64,000 nucleotides of DNA from Desulfolithobacter dissulfuricans. Its GTDB lineage: Bacteria > Desulfobacterota > Desulfobulbia > Desulfobulbales > Desulfobulbaceae. Made by a program: the position numbers and the translations under genes. Shown piece by piece: positions 1-7,848 of the stretch. The notes under the pieces are model-generated. The model was given only the letters and a program-made list of their open reading frames with translations. It did not search any database and had not been told where the DNA came from. Each line of letters opens with the position of its first letter. The first letter of the stretch is position 1. The stretch is taken from NCBI RefSeq assembly GCF_025998535.1, contig NZ_AP024233.1, positions 248,001 through 312,000 of the forward strand. The letters are read 5' to 3'.

Positions 1-1233
1 CTGAGCAGGGACGCTCTGCACAAGGCGTTTGGGAAGGTGAGGTCTGCGAAGGGAGCTGCCGGAATAGACGGCCAGTCCATCAAGGACTTTGCCGCATCAG
101 CCGAAGCCAACATCGACTGTCTCCTGAAGGAACTGTGGGAAAAGAGTTACCAGCCACTGGCCGTGCGCCGGGTAGAGATACCCAAGCCAACCGGAGGAGT
201 TCGGTTGCTCGGTATTCCAGCAGTCCGTGACCGTGTAGTGCAGCAGGCACTGCTCGACATTCTCCTGCCGATATTCGATCGGGATTTCCACCCGTCGAGC
301 TATGGCTATCGCCCAGGCCGCAGTTGTCATCAGGCGATATCCAAGGCGACGATGTTTATCCGTGACTACGATCGAAAGTGGGTAGTTGATATGGATCTGT
401 CCAAATGCTTTGACACCTTGGACCATGATCTCATCCTCAGCGCCTTTCGTCGCCGGATCAGGGACGGGAGTATCCTCGGTCTCCTGGAGAAGTTTCTGAA
501 GAGCGGTGTAATGACGGATTCGGGATTTACGGCTAGCGAGATCGGCAGTCCACAGGGCGGCGTGATCAGCCCTCTGATAGCCAATGTGTATCTCGATTCT
601 TTTGATCAATTCATGAAGAATCGTGGCCACCGAATAGTCCGCTATGCGGACGATATCCTGATTCTGTGCCAATCAAAGAAAGCGGCCGAGAATGCTCTTG
701 AGCAGGCACGGCACTATCTTGAAGGAGAATTGCTGCTGACTGTCAACCGTGAAAAGACCCATATCTGCCACAGCAGTCGGGGCGTAAACTTTCTGGGAGT
801 ATCCGTATGCTCTCAGTATACGCAAATCCAGCGAGGCAAGATTAAGTCTTTCAAGGCAAAGGTCAAGGCAATGACCCGGCGTAATTCCCCGGTGAATCTT
901 GAGAAAGTGATTGCAGATCTCAATCCGCTCTTGAGGGGATTTGCCAACTACTTCCGGATAGCGAACTGCACAGGAGAATTTTCAAGGCTGATGAGATGGA
1001 TTCGGAGAAGACTGCGAGCCATCCAGCTGAAATTGTGGAAGAAGCCCAATCGGCTTCACCGCAGGCTGAGGCAGCTTGGATACAGGGGGAAGTTTGATGC
1101 GATCAAAATGAACTCCTGGGCCAATGCGGCAAGTCCTTTGAGCCATTATGCCCTGCCCAACGGATATTTACACCGGGGCTTGGGTCTCTTTGATCTTGGT
1201 GCTGTATCTACTGGAATCTCTGTTTCAATATGA
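1..1233 (+). CDS. ltrA: Group II intron reverse transcriptase/maturase, 5'-truncated by window edge
   Basis: This protein splices its host intron as a maturase and reverse-transcribes it into new DNA sites. Frame +1 is open from base 1 (Leu-Ser-Arg-Asp-Ala), equivalent to residue 13 of the complete 422-residue copy at 61962-63230. RT landmarks are visible: GSPQGG (about 183 of the full protein), the catalytic YADD box (about 216) and a maturase domain X with RGFANYF. After domain X the protein ends without the Cys-pair HNH endonuclease domain, as is usual for endonuclease-lacking lineages such as group IIC. The only reason it is partial is the window boundary. Confidence 0.93.
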   Translation: MSRDALHKAFGKVRSAKGAAGIDGQSIKDFAASAEANIDCLLKELWEKSYQPLAVRRVEIPKPTGGVRLLGIPAVRDRVVQQALLDILLPIFDRDFHPSSYGYRPGRSCHQAISKATMFIRDYDRKWVVDMDLSKCFDTLDHDLILSAFRRRIRDGSILGLLEKFLKSGVMTDSGFTASEIGSPQGGVISPLIANVYLDSFDQFMKNRGHRIVRYADDILILCQSKKAAENALEQARHYLEGELLLTVNREKTHICHSSRGVNFLGVSVCSQYTQIQRGKIKSFKAKVKAMTRRNSPVNLEKVIADLNPLLRGFANYFRIANCTGEFSRLMRWIRRRLRAIQLKLWKKPNRLHRRLRQLGYRGKFDAIKMNSWANAASPLSHYALPNGYLHRGLGLFDLGAVSTGISVSI

Positions 1234-1327
1234 AGGAAAATAAACAGGAGCCGTATACGAGACCCGTACGTACGGTTCTGTGAGAGGGATGAGGCAAGCG
1301 TAATTAACTTGCCTCACCCTACTCGAT
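1..1327 (+). mobile_element. Group II intron, 3' part (left copy)
   Basis: The window opens inside the intron-encoded reverse transcriptase. It continues through domain V (GAGCCGTAT...ACGGTTC, about 1248-1278) and a domain VI hairpin (GATGAGGCAAG...CTTGCCTCACCC), and ends in CTACTCGAT at 1327. Read base by base, this stretch matches 61998-63324 with a constant offset of 61997 and no indel that I can see, so it is a recent copy of the intron at the right end. The sequence then diverges (TTTATTCTG here, TTGCCCGGC there), which fixes the 3' boundary. The 5' part lies outside the window. Confidence 0.88.
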
Positions 1328-1340
1328 TTTATTCTGTTCT

Positions 1341-1513
1341 TATTACCACTGAAATTCAGCCATCGATGGATGAAGGTGTCGGGGCTTGCTTGTTGCACGG
1401 GTGTCTGTGGCCTGGATGGCCACAGTCAAGCCCCCAGGGACGGGTTTATGGCGTCCCCGTGAAACAAGCGAGGCCCGACACCGGTTTCAATGCCAAAAAT
1501 TGATGGTAATCAC
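1341..1513 (+). repeat. Hairpin repeat family 1, copy 1
   Basis: A roughly 170-base palindromic element. Its ends are TATTACCACTGAAATTCA and TTGATGGTAATCAC (terminal inverted repeat GATTACCA/TGGTAATC), and an inner stem GGTGTCGGG...CCCGACACC encloses GGCCTGGATGGCC. Two further copies lie at 10889-11056 and 48218-48387 in the opposite orientation. It carries no gene; short frames through it are shared by all copies only because the DNA is conserved. The properties fit a MITE or an REP-like transcribed hairpin. Confidence 0.85.
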
Positions 1514-1529
1514 ATTTTTTTAAGGCTTT

Positions 1530-1934
1530 TTAGCGGATGTGGATGGTCATCAGTTTGCCGGTGTCCGGGTCTTTGCAGCGGATTTCCGCCCTGACCCTCT
1601 CGGGTGCTATGGGGGTTTTCAGCTTGAGACGGATGGTCAGCTCTCCTGGTTTCAGGCCCCGGAACAGCCAGCGAACGGTGCCCTTTTTGTGGTTATACTT
1701 CTTGAAGGCAGGGTTGGAGGAGGCAATCTCGGTCCCCGCCGGCAGGTGCTGGATGACGATCAGGCTGGCCGGGGCGGGCGGCTTGACAGTCAGCTGCAGG
1801 GTCAGCCCGGTGGAGGTACGGGTCAGGTACTTGCCGGTGATGACTCCCAGGGCCCAACTCCGGGATGCTGAAATCAGCAGGAGCAGGATGGTGACGGCTA
1901 CCAGGGGTGCCAACCGTTTTCCGTGGTCGGTCAT
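1530..1934 (-). CDS. Secreted protein paralogous to outer domain of upstream regulator
   Basis: A 134-residue protein with an N-terminal signal peptide (positive start, hydrophobic run at about residues 9-22, SRSWALG cleavage region). The mature part is a beta-rich domain with a HLPAGTEI segment and a run of Lys/Arg. The pattern (hydrophobic strand, LPxG, then a WL/WLF strand and the sequence RLLFRG or RWLFRG) also occurs in the extracytoplasmic part of the regulator encoded just upstream, so the two are probably distant paralogues. The ATG at 1934 was chosen because AAGGAGAG lies seven bases before it; an upstream ATG at 1958 has a weaker site. It sits 41 bases after the regulator gene, likely in one operon. 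The function is unknown; a periplasmic partner or ligand of the regulator is an inference. Confidence 0.7.
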   Translation of the reverse strand: MTDHGKRLAPLVAVTILLLLISASRSWALGVITGKYLTRTSTGLTLQLTVKPPAPASLIVIQHLPAGTEIASSNPAFKKYNHKKGTVRWLFRGLKPGELTIRLKLKTPIAPERVRAEIRCKDPDTGKLMTIHIR

Positions 1935-1975
1935 GGGGGCTCTCCTTAGCGTGATCATAGCGTGTTCTTCCCGAT

Positions 1976-2899
1976 CTATGGCAGGACCTCGATGGCCCTG
2001 GTTTCCTGGTTCCAGCGGTATCCCGATCCCATCCACATCTCCTCGATCCTGTCCAGATCCAGGCCGGGAAGTTCGCCGTACCGGTCATACACTTCCAGAA
2101 TCTCGTCGTCACTGATAACGTAGTCTCCGTTGGTGTCCGCCCAGTGGACCGGTTTCAGGACCATGGTGTCGTTGCCACCGGTGGCAACCTTCTGCTTGCT
2201 TTCCTGGCGGATGGCGACGTCGCCCCTGAACAGGAGTCGGGTTTCATAGGGACCCCGGGCTCGGGCCAGGTAGCCGCTATGCTTGGGGCCGTTGTCTTTC
2301 TTGTGGAGCCATTTCAATACATTGCCCGAGAGAATGGTGGCCTTGGGCATGGTCTGCAGGACCTCGACCCCCTCGGGTAGAACTTCGCGGACCAGGAAGG
2401 TCCGGTCGTCGCCGGTGGAGACTTTGATCACCACCGGGAAAGGCAGGCCCGGGGCACAGGCAGCAGGCAGGAGCCGGGTGGCCTGGATATCGGCCTTTCC
2501 CATATTCTCGGTATCGGGACGAAGAAAGGTCACGCCAAGCAGAAGAAGCATCAGGAGCCCGGCCGTAGCGAGCAGCGACCTGCCGGTGGGCAGGGAACCA
2601 CCGGTCGCTTTCGGTGCCTCTGAAGAAGAGGTGTCCGGCTGCTGAATGTCCTTGCGCTCCCGGGATTCCAGGATCTCGTCCAGTTCGACTCCGAGTACCT
2701 CGGCCAGTCGGATACCGTTTTCCCTTTTGATGGTTGGGGAACGGTTGTTCTCCCAGCGCGAGATGGTGTCCGTGGTCACCCCGACACTGGTGGCCACGTA
2801 GAGCTGGGTCAGCCCCTGGGCTTCACGCAGCTGACGGATACGTGTCCCGTCGATACGGATCATGGGGATGCCCCCACTGGGTTTATCCTGTCTGGCCAT
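1976..2899 (-). CDS. XRE-type membrane-spanning regulator with EF-hand
   Basis: This 307-residue protein joins three parts. Residues about 18-70 form a Cro/CI helix-turn-helix (RQLREAQGLTQLYVA...ISRWEN). After a polar linker, one transmembrane helix lies at about 107-124 (LLATAGLLMLLLLGVTFL). The outer part, about 130-307, has LPEGVEV and RLLFRGD strands, and then a canonical 12-residue EF-hand loop DTNGDYVISDDE. The architecture is that of a one-component signal transducer that binds DNA in the cytoplasm and senses something, possibly calcium, outside. The ATG at 2899 is chosen; Met at 2863 is possible but would cut the start of the HTH region and has no ribosome site. No target operator was identified. 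Confidence 0.75.
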   Translation of the reverse strand: MARQDKPSGGIPMIRIDGTRIRQLREAQGLTQLYVATSVGVTTDTISRWENNRSPTIKRENGIRLAEVLGVELDEILESRERKDIQQPDTSSSEAPKATGGSLPTGRSLLATAGLLMLLLLGVTFLRPDTENMGKADIQATRLLPAACAPGLPFPVVIKVSTGDDRTFLVREVLPEGVEVLQTMPKATILSGNVLKWLHKKDNGPKHSGYLARARGPYETRLLFRGDVAIRQESKQKVATGGNDTMVLKPVHWADTNGDYVISDDEILEVYDRYGELPGLDLDRIEEMWMGSGYRWNQETRAIEVLP

Positions 2900-3226
2900 G
2901 GTCTGCTGGATGCGCTCCAGGAAAGAGAAATGTTTCAGGGTTCTGTCTGATAATACGCCCTCCCGCAGCTCTTGAAAACCCTTTTCTGTTTTTCCGGGCT
3001 GGTTAGAGGTGTCCAGGTAACCTGCTGAAAAAACAGGCATGACGACCCGACATCGACCTGTATATAACCCCGTTTGCCCCCATGTCGTCTTTTTCCCCGA
3101 CCCCGGGTGGTCTACAGTGTCAGGCAAGGGAGGGGGAAATGGTTCCTCTTTTCCGGAGTGCTGAATGGTGAGGATTGAAAACAGGAAACAGAAGAACAAA
3201 AACAAGAAAAGCGTATGGAGGTACTG

Positions 3227-3436
3227 ATGAAAAAAAAGATGCAGATGCTCATGGCAGCGGTTGCTATGGTCGCCCTGGCAGGAACCAGTGTCCTGGCCGC
3301 GACCGGCAAGTGCACGGTGACCGAGATCAAGAAGAACGTGGTTGTCCTGGATTGCGGCAAAAGTGCAGCCAAGTTCAAGGTGAATGACAAGGTCAAGATC
3401 AAGACAATCAAGAAAAAGGCCATCGAAGGATGTTGA
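3227..3436 (+). CDS. Small exported cysteine-containing protein
   Basis: A 69-residue protein with a clear signal peptide (MKKKMQMLMAAVAMVALAG...VLA). The mature part of about 45 residues is rich in Lys and Val, with three Cys (GKC, LDC, EGC at the C-terminus), and probably forms a small beta-barrel with KFKVNDKVKIK. The ATG at 3227 is preferred over the one at 3215 because GGAGG precedes it by six bases. It stands alone and is followed by an intrinsic terminator. I do not recognise the family; a periplasmic location follows from the signal. Confidence 0.72.
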   Translation: MKKKMQMLMAAVAMVALAGTSVLAATGKCTVTEIKKNVVVLDCGKSAAKFKVNDKVKIKTIKKKAIEGC

Positions 3437-3514
3437 GGATGGCCACCTGATGACAGATCAGGAATAAGAGCCTCAAGGCCGCCTGGCCGGCCCGGAGGCT
3501 CCCCAGTTGCGAAC

Positions 3515-3552
3515 AGGACCGGTTTGGAATTTCTGAACCGGTCCTTTTTTTG
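3515..3552 (+). terminator. Intrinsic terminator
   Basis: AGGACCGGTTTGG-AATTT-CTGAACCGGTCC followed by seven T. It ends transcription of the small exported protein gene about 80 bases upstream. Confidence 0.85.
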
Positions 3553-3584
3553 TCCTGCGGATAAACCAGCATGGCCGGACCAGG

Positions 3585-3634
3585 TAAGCGACCGAAGGGA
3601 GACTCCGGGTAAGCGACCGAAGGGAGACTCCGGG
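3585..3634. repeat. Two perfect tandem 25-base units
   Basis: TAAGCGACCGAAGGGAGACTCCGGG occurs twice without a mismatch or gap. No gene crosses it; it may be a recent slippage duplication. Confidence 0.9.
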
Positions 3635-3936
3635 TTTCGGCACTGTCCAGCCACAACAGATAGCGAAGACTTCGAACCATGAAACTCACCCAGACAACAC
3701 CAGGCCCCGGGGTGATTTTCGGATAAAAGTCCTGTCCAGGGGGAAGGAGAGGGGAGCATGGACGGGTTATCTGCCTGGCGGCAAGGCGCCAGGGGCCGGT
3801 GTCTGGACAACGAAAAAAGTCAGGTCGGGCCACGTGATCATTGTCGAGACTCCTGCTTTTGGGTAAGCTGGAACCTGCGGTACCCCTGCGTGCGGGGGTG
3901 ATGGGTCGGAGATAATCGGCGCGGGAGAGGAGATCT
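3635..3936. other. Intergenic, no gene seen
   Basis: About 300 bases between the tandem repeat and the next gene. It contains a GC-rich hairpin around 3770-3795 (CTGGCGGCAAGGCGCCAG) and another at 3878-3900 (GGTACCCCTGCGTGCGGGGGTG). I see no convincing reading frame, tRNA or known riboswitch. A leader for the 3937 gene is possible. Confidence 0.5.
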
Positions 3937-4371
3937 TTGTTTGACGAGATGCTTGCAGGGCTTGGGCAGGGCCGGTGGCCGGACCTGGACATGCTTGTCC
4001 GGCGCTTTGACGTTGCCATGACCAAGAAGCTCGGGGTGGTCCGGCTGCCGCCCGCCTTCTGGATGAGTGATCCCAAGATCAACCCGAATACGAATCATCT
4101 TGTCTGGGCATCGTTTGTCCTGGGAGATCGCCAGCGCTGTGACCTGGCCCTGTCTGCTCTGGCCGTGGAGGAGCAGGTGCGCAGGGCCACAGATTTTGAT
4201 CTGGATGATGCTCTGCACCGGTTGCTGGCCGAACTTCTTGCCCTGGTTCCCGATACGGCCCTGGGGCAACGGCTGCTGGCAAATGTCGTCCGCATGTACC
4301 CTGACCGGAAAGATCCCCTTCAGCTAGCCGGCATGGCTGGACCAGACGTGGCCAGTCACAACGAAGCATGA
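3937..4371 (+). CDS. Uncharacterised protein upstream of antiporter
   Basis: 144 residues, soluble, acidic and leucine-rich in the second half (helical), with no recognised motif. Start: TTG at 3937, preceded by AGAGGAG at a spacing of six; an in-frame ATG at 3949 lies too far from that site. It ends 77 bases before the antiporter gene on the same strand. The family is not recognised. Confidence 0.55.
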   Translation: MFDEMLAGLGQGRWPDLDMLVRRFDVAMTKKLGVVRLPPAFWMSDPKINPNTNHLVWASFVLGDRQRCDLALSALAVEEQVRRATDFDLDDALHRLLAELLALVPDTALGQRLLANVVRMYPDRKDPLQLAGMAGPDVASHNEA

Positions 4372-4448
4372 AAGGGAAATCGATGAACAGCGGCGAAACG
4401 ACATGCGTCTGACTCCTTTCATATAACCTCCATCTCAGGACACTGGTC

Positions 4449-6602
4449 GTGATTAACGTAACCCTTGGTATAGCCATCCTGCTCGCCGTCGGGCTGCTGT
4501 CTGCCAAGTTCTTTCAGCTCCTGCGCCTGCCGTCGGTCACCGGTTTTATCCTGGCCGGACTGGCGCTCGGGCCGTCCTCGCTGGGCTGGATTACCGCCGA
4601 GACCATTGGTCATAACCTCAGCCACTTCACCGAGATCGCCCTGATGCTCATCGCCTTCGGTATCGGTGAGCATGTGGAGCTGCGCAAGCTGGGCTCGGTG
4701 GCCAGGGACGTGGGCTGGATCTCAGTGGTGCAGGCCCTGGCGGCCTTTGTCCTGGTGGTTGCCGGAACCTTCTTCACGGTCCGGCTGGTGTCGCCAACGC
4801 CTGGAACGGTGACCGACGCCATGGTTCTGGCCCTGCTGCTCGGGGCGGTGGCAGTGGCCACTGCTCCGGCCGCTATTCTCCACGTGGTGCGGGAAACCGG
4901 GGCCCGGGGGCCGCTGACATCCACTCTCATGGCCGTGGTGGCTGTGGACGACGGGCTGGCCATCATGATTTTCGGCATGGCCATGTCCGCCGCCCACCAG
5001 CTGGTGGGACCGGGTGAAGTATCGCCCTACGTGGCACTCCTTCTGTCTGTCTATGAAATCTGCGCCTCGCTGGTTATCGGGGTGGTGACCGGTTTCCTGA
5101 TCGACTTTGCCCTGCACAAGCTGCATAACCGGGGGGAGATGCTCACCGGTGGGCTGGCCCTGCTCCTGCTCTGCGGGGAGTTGACCCGGATGCTGCACCT
5201 GTCGCCGCTGCTGGCCGGGATGGCGGCCGGCTTCACCATCATCAACCGGGCTGAGCGGGACGAGCGACTGTTCAGGACCCTCAACGCTTTTGAACCACCA
5301 ATCTATGTCCTGTTCTTCACCCTGGCCGGGGCCCACCTGGATCTGGGGGCCCTGAAGCTGGCCGGCTGGGTGGGACTGGCCTATTTCATCTCCCGGGTTC
5401 TTGGAAAATATCTGGGCACTCTGCTTGGTGGCTACATATCCGGTGCCTCGCCGGTGGTCAGGAACTATCTGGGACTCTCCCTGATTCCCCAGGCCGGGGT
5501 CGCCATCGGTCTGGTGTTCATGATCAGCAGCGATCCACAGCTCGGTAGCTGGTCCTCGATCATTACTCCCGTGGTGCTGGCCAGCGTCGTGCTTTCCGAG
5601 CTCATTGGGCCGCTCCTGGTCCATATTAACCTGCTCAAGGGTGGAGAGATAGCCGAGTCAGAAGGGGAGCCCGGCTGCGAGGGCCGCAAGGGGATCGCCT
5701 GCAGGCTCTGGCTCCGCAGTCCCGAGGGCATCCGGCTGGCACCATGGCCCTGGGAGAAACTTCACCCTGCGGCCAATCCCCAGGGAGTGGTGGTGTTCGG
5801 GGCCTACCATTTTGCCACCGTCCGCGGTCTGGCCCGCATTGCCACCATCCTGGCCCACCATTACCATGCCCTGCCGCTGTCGGTTCGGATTCTGGACAAG
5901 CGTGAGCGGGGCAAGTTCTCCGAGGAGGAGCTGGGGGCCATGTTCCTGCCGGAGAAAGACGAGGCCGCAAGCCTGGGCTATCCCCTGCGGACCGAGGTCA
6001 TCTATGACAGCCCGGCCTCCGGGCTGGTGGCGGCAGCGGAATACAACAATGCCCGGGCCGTGGTCCTGGGTTATCCGCGCGGGCACAAGACCTATGCCTT
6101 ACGGAAGGTGGTGGACCAGGTGGCGGCCAATGTCCTCTGTCCGGTGGTGACGGTTCATTTCGTCGGAACCCTGGTCTGTGAGCGGATTCTGGTGCCCTTT
6201 CTCTTTTTCGAGGAGCTTGAGGAACTCCTGCCGGTGGTCGAGGCCGTGGCCACAGTCGGACATTCCCGGGTCACCTTCCTTCATCTCCTCCATCTCGACA
6301 GTTCCAGGGAGGAGATAGAGGCCAGTGAGCGTCGACTGGAGCAGTGGCTGGAGGAAAATTTCTTTGATGTCCAGACCCGGTTCCGGGTGGAGGCGGCCGA
6401 GTCCCGGCTGGAATCGATCCTCCAGGAATCCGCGTATCACGACTTCATTGTCATGGCCGCTGCCCGGCGAACCGGAATTAAACGGCTGTTTTTCGGGTCC
6501 CTGGCCGATGCCGTGGCCCGCAACTGTCAACATCCCGTGTTCGTGGTCCATGCTCCGGACCGGCGTCTGCTCGAAGCGGCAACCCTGCCGGAGTCTGCAT
6601 GA
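4449..6602 (+). CDS. CPA2-type Na+(K+)/H+ antiporter with two C-terminal USP-like domains
   Basis: A 717-residue protein. Residues 1 to about 390 carry about 12 hydrophobic helices of the Na+/H+ exchanger fold (first helix with LLRLPSVTGFILAGLALGP, typical of CPA2/KefB-like transporters; the ion-site region has VVAVDDGLAIMIF). Residues about 430-570 and 575-710 look like two universal-stress-protein domains, each ending in a pattern such as CPVVTVH or HPVFVVH. The likely role is monovalent cation/proton exchange at the inner membrane, gated by nucleotide binding to the USP pair. The start is GTG at 4449 behind AGGA. Its stop overlaps the next start by four bases (ATGA), so translation is coupled. 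Confidence 0.88.
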   Translation: MINVTLGIAILLAVGLLSAKFFQLLRLPSVTGFILAGLALGPSSLGWITAETIGHNLSHFTEIALMLIAFGIGEHVELRKLGSVARDVGWISVVQALAAFVLVVAGTFFTVRLVSPTPGTVTDAMVLALLLGAVAVATAPAAILHVVRETGARGPLTSTLMAVVAVDDGLAIMIFGMAMSAAHQLVGPGEVSPYVALLLSVYEICASLVIGVVTGFLIDFALHKLHNRGEMLTGGLALLLLCGELTRMLHLSPLLAGMAAGFTIINRAERDERLFRTLNAFEPPIYVLFFTLAGAHLDLGALKLAGWVGLAYFISRVLGKYLGTLLGGYISGASPVVRNYLGLSLIPQAGVAIGLVFMISSDPQLGSWSSIITPVVLASVVLSELIGPLLVHINLLKGGEIAESEGEPGCEGRKGIACRLWLRSPEGIRLAPWPWEKLHPAANPQGVVVFGAYHFATVRGLARIATILAHHYHALPLSVRILDKRERGKFSEEELGAMFLPEKDEAASLGYPLRTEVIYDSPASGLVAAAEYNNARAVVLGYPRGHKTYALRKVVDQVAANVLCPVVTVHFVGTLVCERILVPFLFFEELEELLPVVEAVATVGHSRVTFLHLLHLDSSREEIEASERRLEQWLEENFFDVQTRFRVEAAESRLESILQESAYHDFIVMAAARRTGIKRLFFGSLADAVARNCQHPVFVVHAPDRRLLEAATLPESA

Positions 6603-7846
6603 AGTCCCCTGTTGTAGCGGTGATCGGCGGTGGTCCGGCCGGGCTCATGGCTGCCGGCCAGGCGGCCTCCTGCGGGGCCGCGGTGGTGCTGCTTGAAAAG
6701 ATGCCGACTCCCGGCCGCAAACTCTGTATCACCGGCAAGGGGCGCTGCAATATCACAAACGTTGCCGAGCTCCCCGATTTTCTGGAACATTTCGGTGCAG
6801 GCGGCCGTTTTCTGCACCAGCCATTCGCCCGCTTTTTCACCCCGGCACTCCTTGCCTTTTTTGAAAACCTGGGGCTGCCGGTGGTGGTGGAGCGCGGTGG
6901 CCGGGTCTTTCCGCAAAGCGGGCAGGCCCGGGATGTCCTTCGGATCCTGCAGGGCTGGGTGCATCGGGCCGGGGTCAGGGTTCGGACCGGGGCTCCGGTT
7001 TCCCGCCTGCGGATTCGCGGGCAGCGGGTCATCGGTGTGGTCCTGGACAACGGAGAAAAAGTCTCCTGTGATGCGGTGGTGATCGCCACCGGTGGAGCCT
7101 CCTACCCGGGTACCGGCTCCACCGGGGATGGCTACCGGCTGGCCCGGGATACCGGTCACCTGCTGGTCGCACCCCGGCCGGCCCTGGTGCCACTGGAGAC
7201 AGAGATGGATACCACACCCCTGGCCGGACTGTCACTTCGCAATGTCCAGGTCCGGCTGCTGGTCAAGGGGAAAAAGAAGCGCCAGCTTTTTGGCGAGATG
7301 GCCTTCACACGGTCGGGCGTTTCGGGTCCGGTGATTCTGACCCTGAGCGGCGCGGCGGTGGACGGGCTCCGGGCGGGGCAGCAGGTCAGTCTGGTGGTGG
7401 ATCTGAAGCCGGCCCTGGACGAGCCGCGGCTGGATGCCCGACTGCTGAGGGATTTCTCGGCCCGGGCCCGGGAGCCGCTCTCCAGTGTTCTTCGCGGTCT
7501 GCTGCCGCGGGAACTGGTTGGAATCTGTCTCGCACAGACCGGGCTTGTCCCGGAAAAACCAGCGGCCCAGGTGCGGGCCAAGGAGCGCCGCCGGCTCAAG
7601 AGCTGGCTCAAGAACTTTCGCCTGGAGATCAGTGGCTATCGGCCCCTGAAAGAGGCCATTGTCACGGCCGGCGGAGTGGATACGCGCGAGGCGGATCCCC
7701 GGACCATGCAGTCAAAACGGGTGGCCGGGCTCTATTTTGCCGGTGAGGTGCTCGATATCCAGGGCGACACCGGGGGCTATAACCTGCAGGCGGCCTTTTC
7801 CACCGGCTGGCTGGCCGGGCGCTCGGCGGCCGGGACAACGGGGTGA
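6599..7846 (+). CDS. HI0933/BaiN-family FAD-dependent oxidoreductase
   Basis: A 415-residue flavoprotein. The N-terminal Rossmann motif is VIGGGPAGLMAA, followed at about 40-55 by the family signature PGRKLCITGKGRCNITN. The second GG motif (ATGGASYPGTGSTGDGY) is near 163, and the C-terminal FAD motif (GLYFAGEVLDIQGDTGGYNLQAAFSTG) near 380. Members reduce various substrates (BaiN bile-acid enzymes are one branch); the substrate here cannot be told. It overlaps both neighbours by a few bases, so it lies in an operon with the antiporter and the YgiQ gene. Confidence 0.9.
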   Translation: MKSPVVAVIGGGPAGLMAAGQAASCGAAVVLLEKMPTPGRKLCITGKGRCNITNVAELPDFLEHFGAGGRFLHQPFARFFTPALLAFFENLGLPVVVERGGRVFPQSGQARDVLRILQGWVHRAGVRVRTGAPVSRLRIRGQRVIGVVLDNGEKVSCDAVVIATGGASYPGTGSTGDGYRLARDTGHLLVAPRPALVPLETEMDTTPLAGLSLRNVQVRLLVKGKKKRQLFGEMAFTRSGVSGPVILTLSGAAVDGLRAGQQVSLVVDLKPALDEPRLDARLLRDFSARAREPLSSVLRGLLPRELVGICLAQTGLVPEKPAAQVRAKERRRLKSWLKNFRLEISGYRPLKEAIVTAGGVDTREADPRTMQSKRVAGLYFAGEVLDIQGDTGGYNLQAAFSTGWLAGRSAAGTTG

Positions 7847-7848
7847 CC

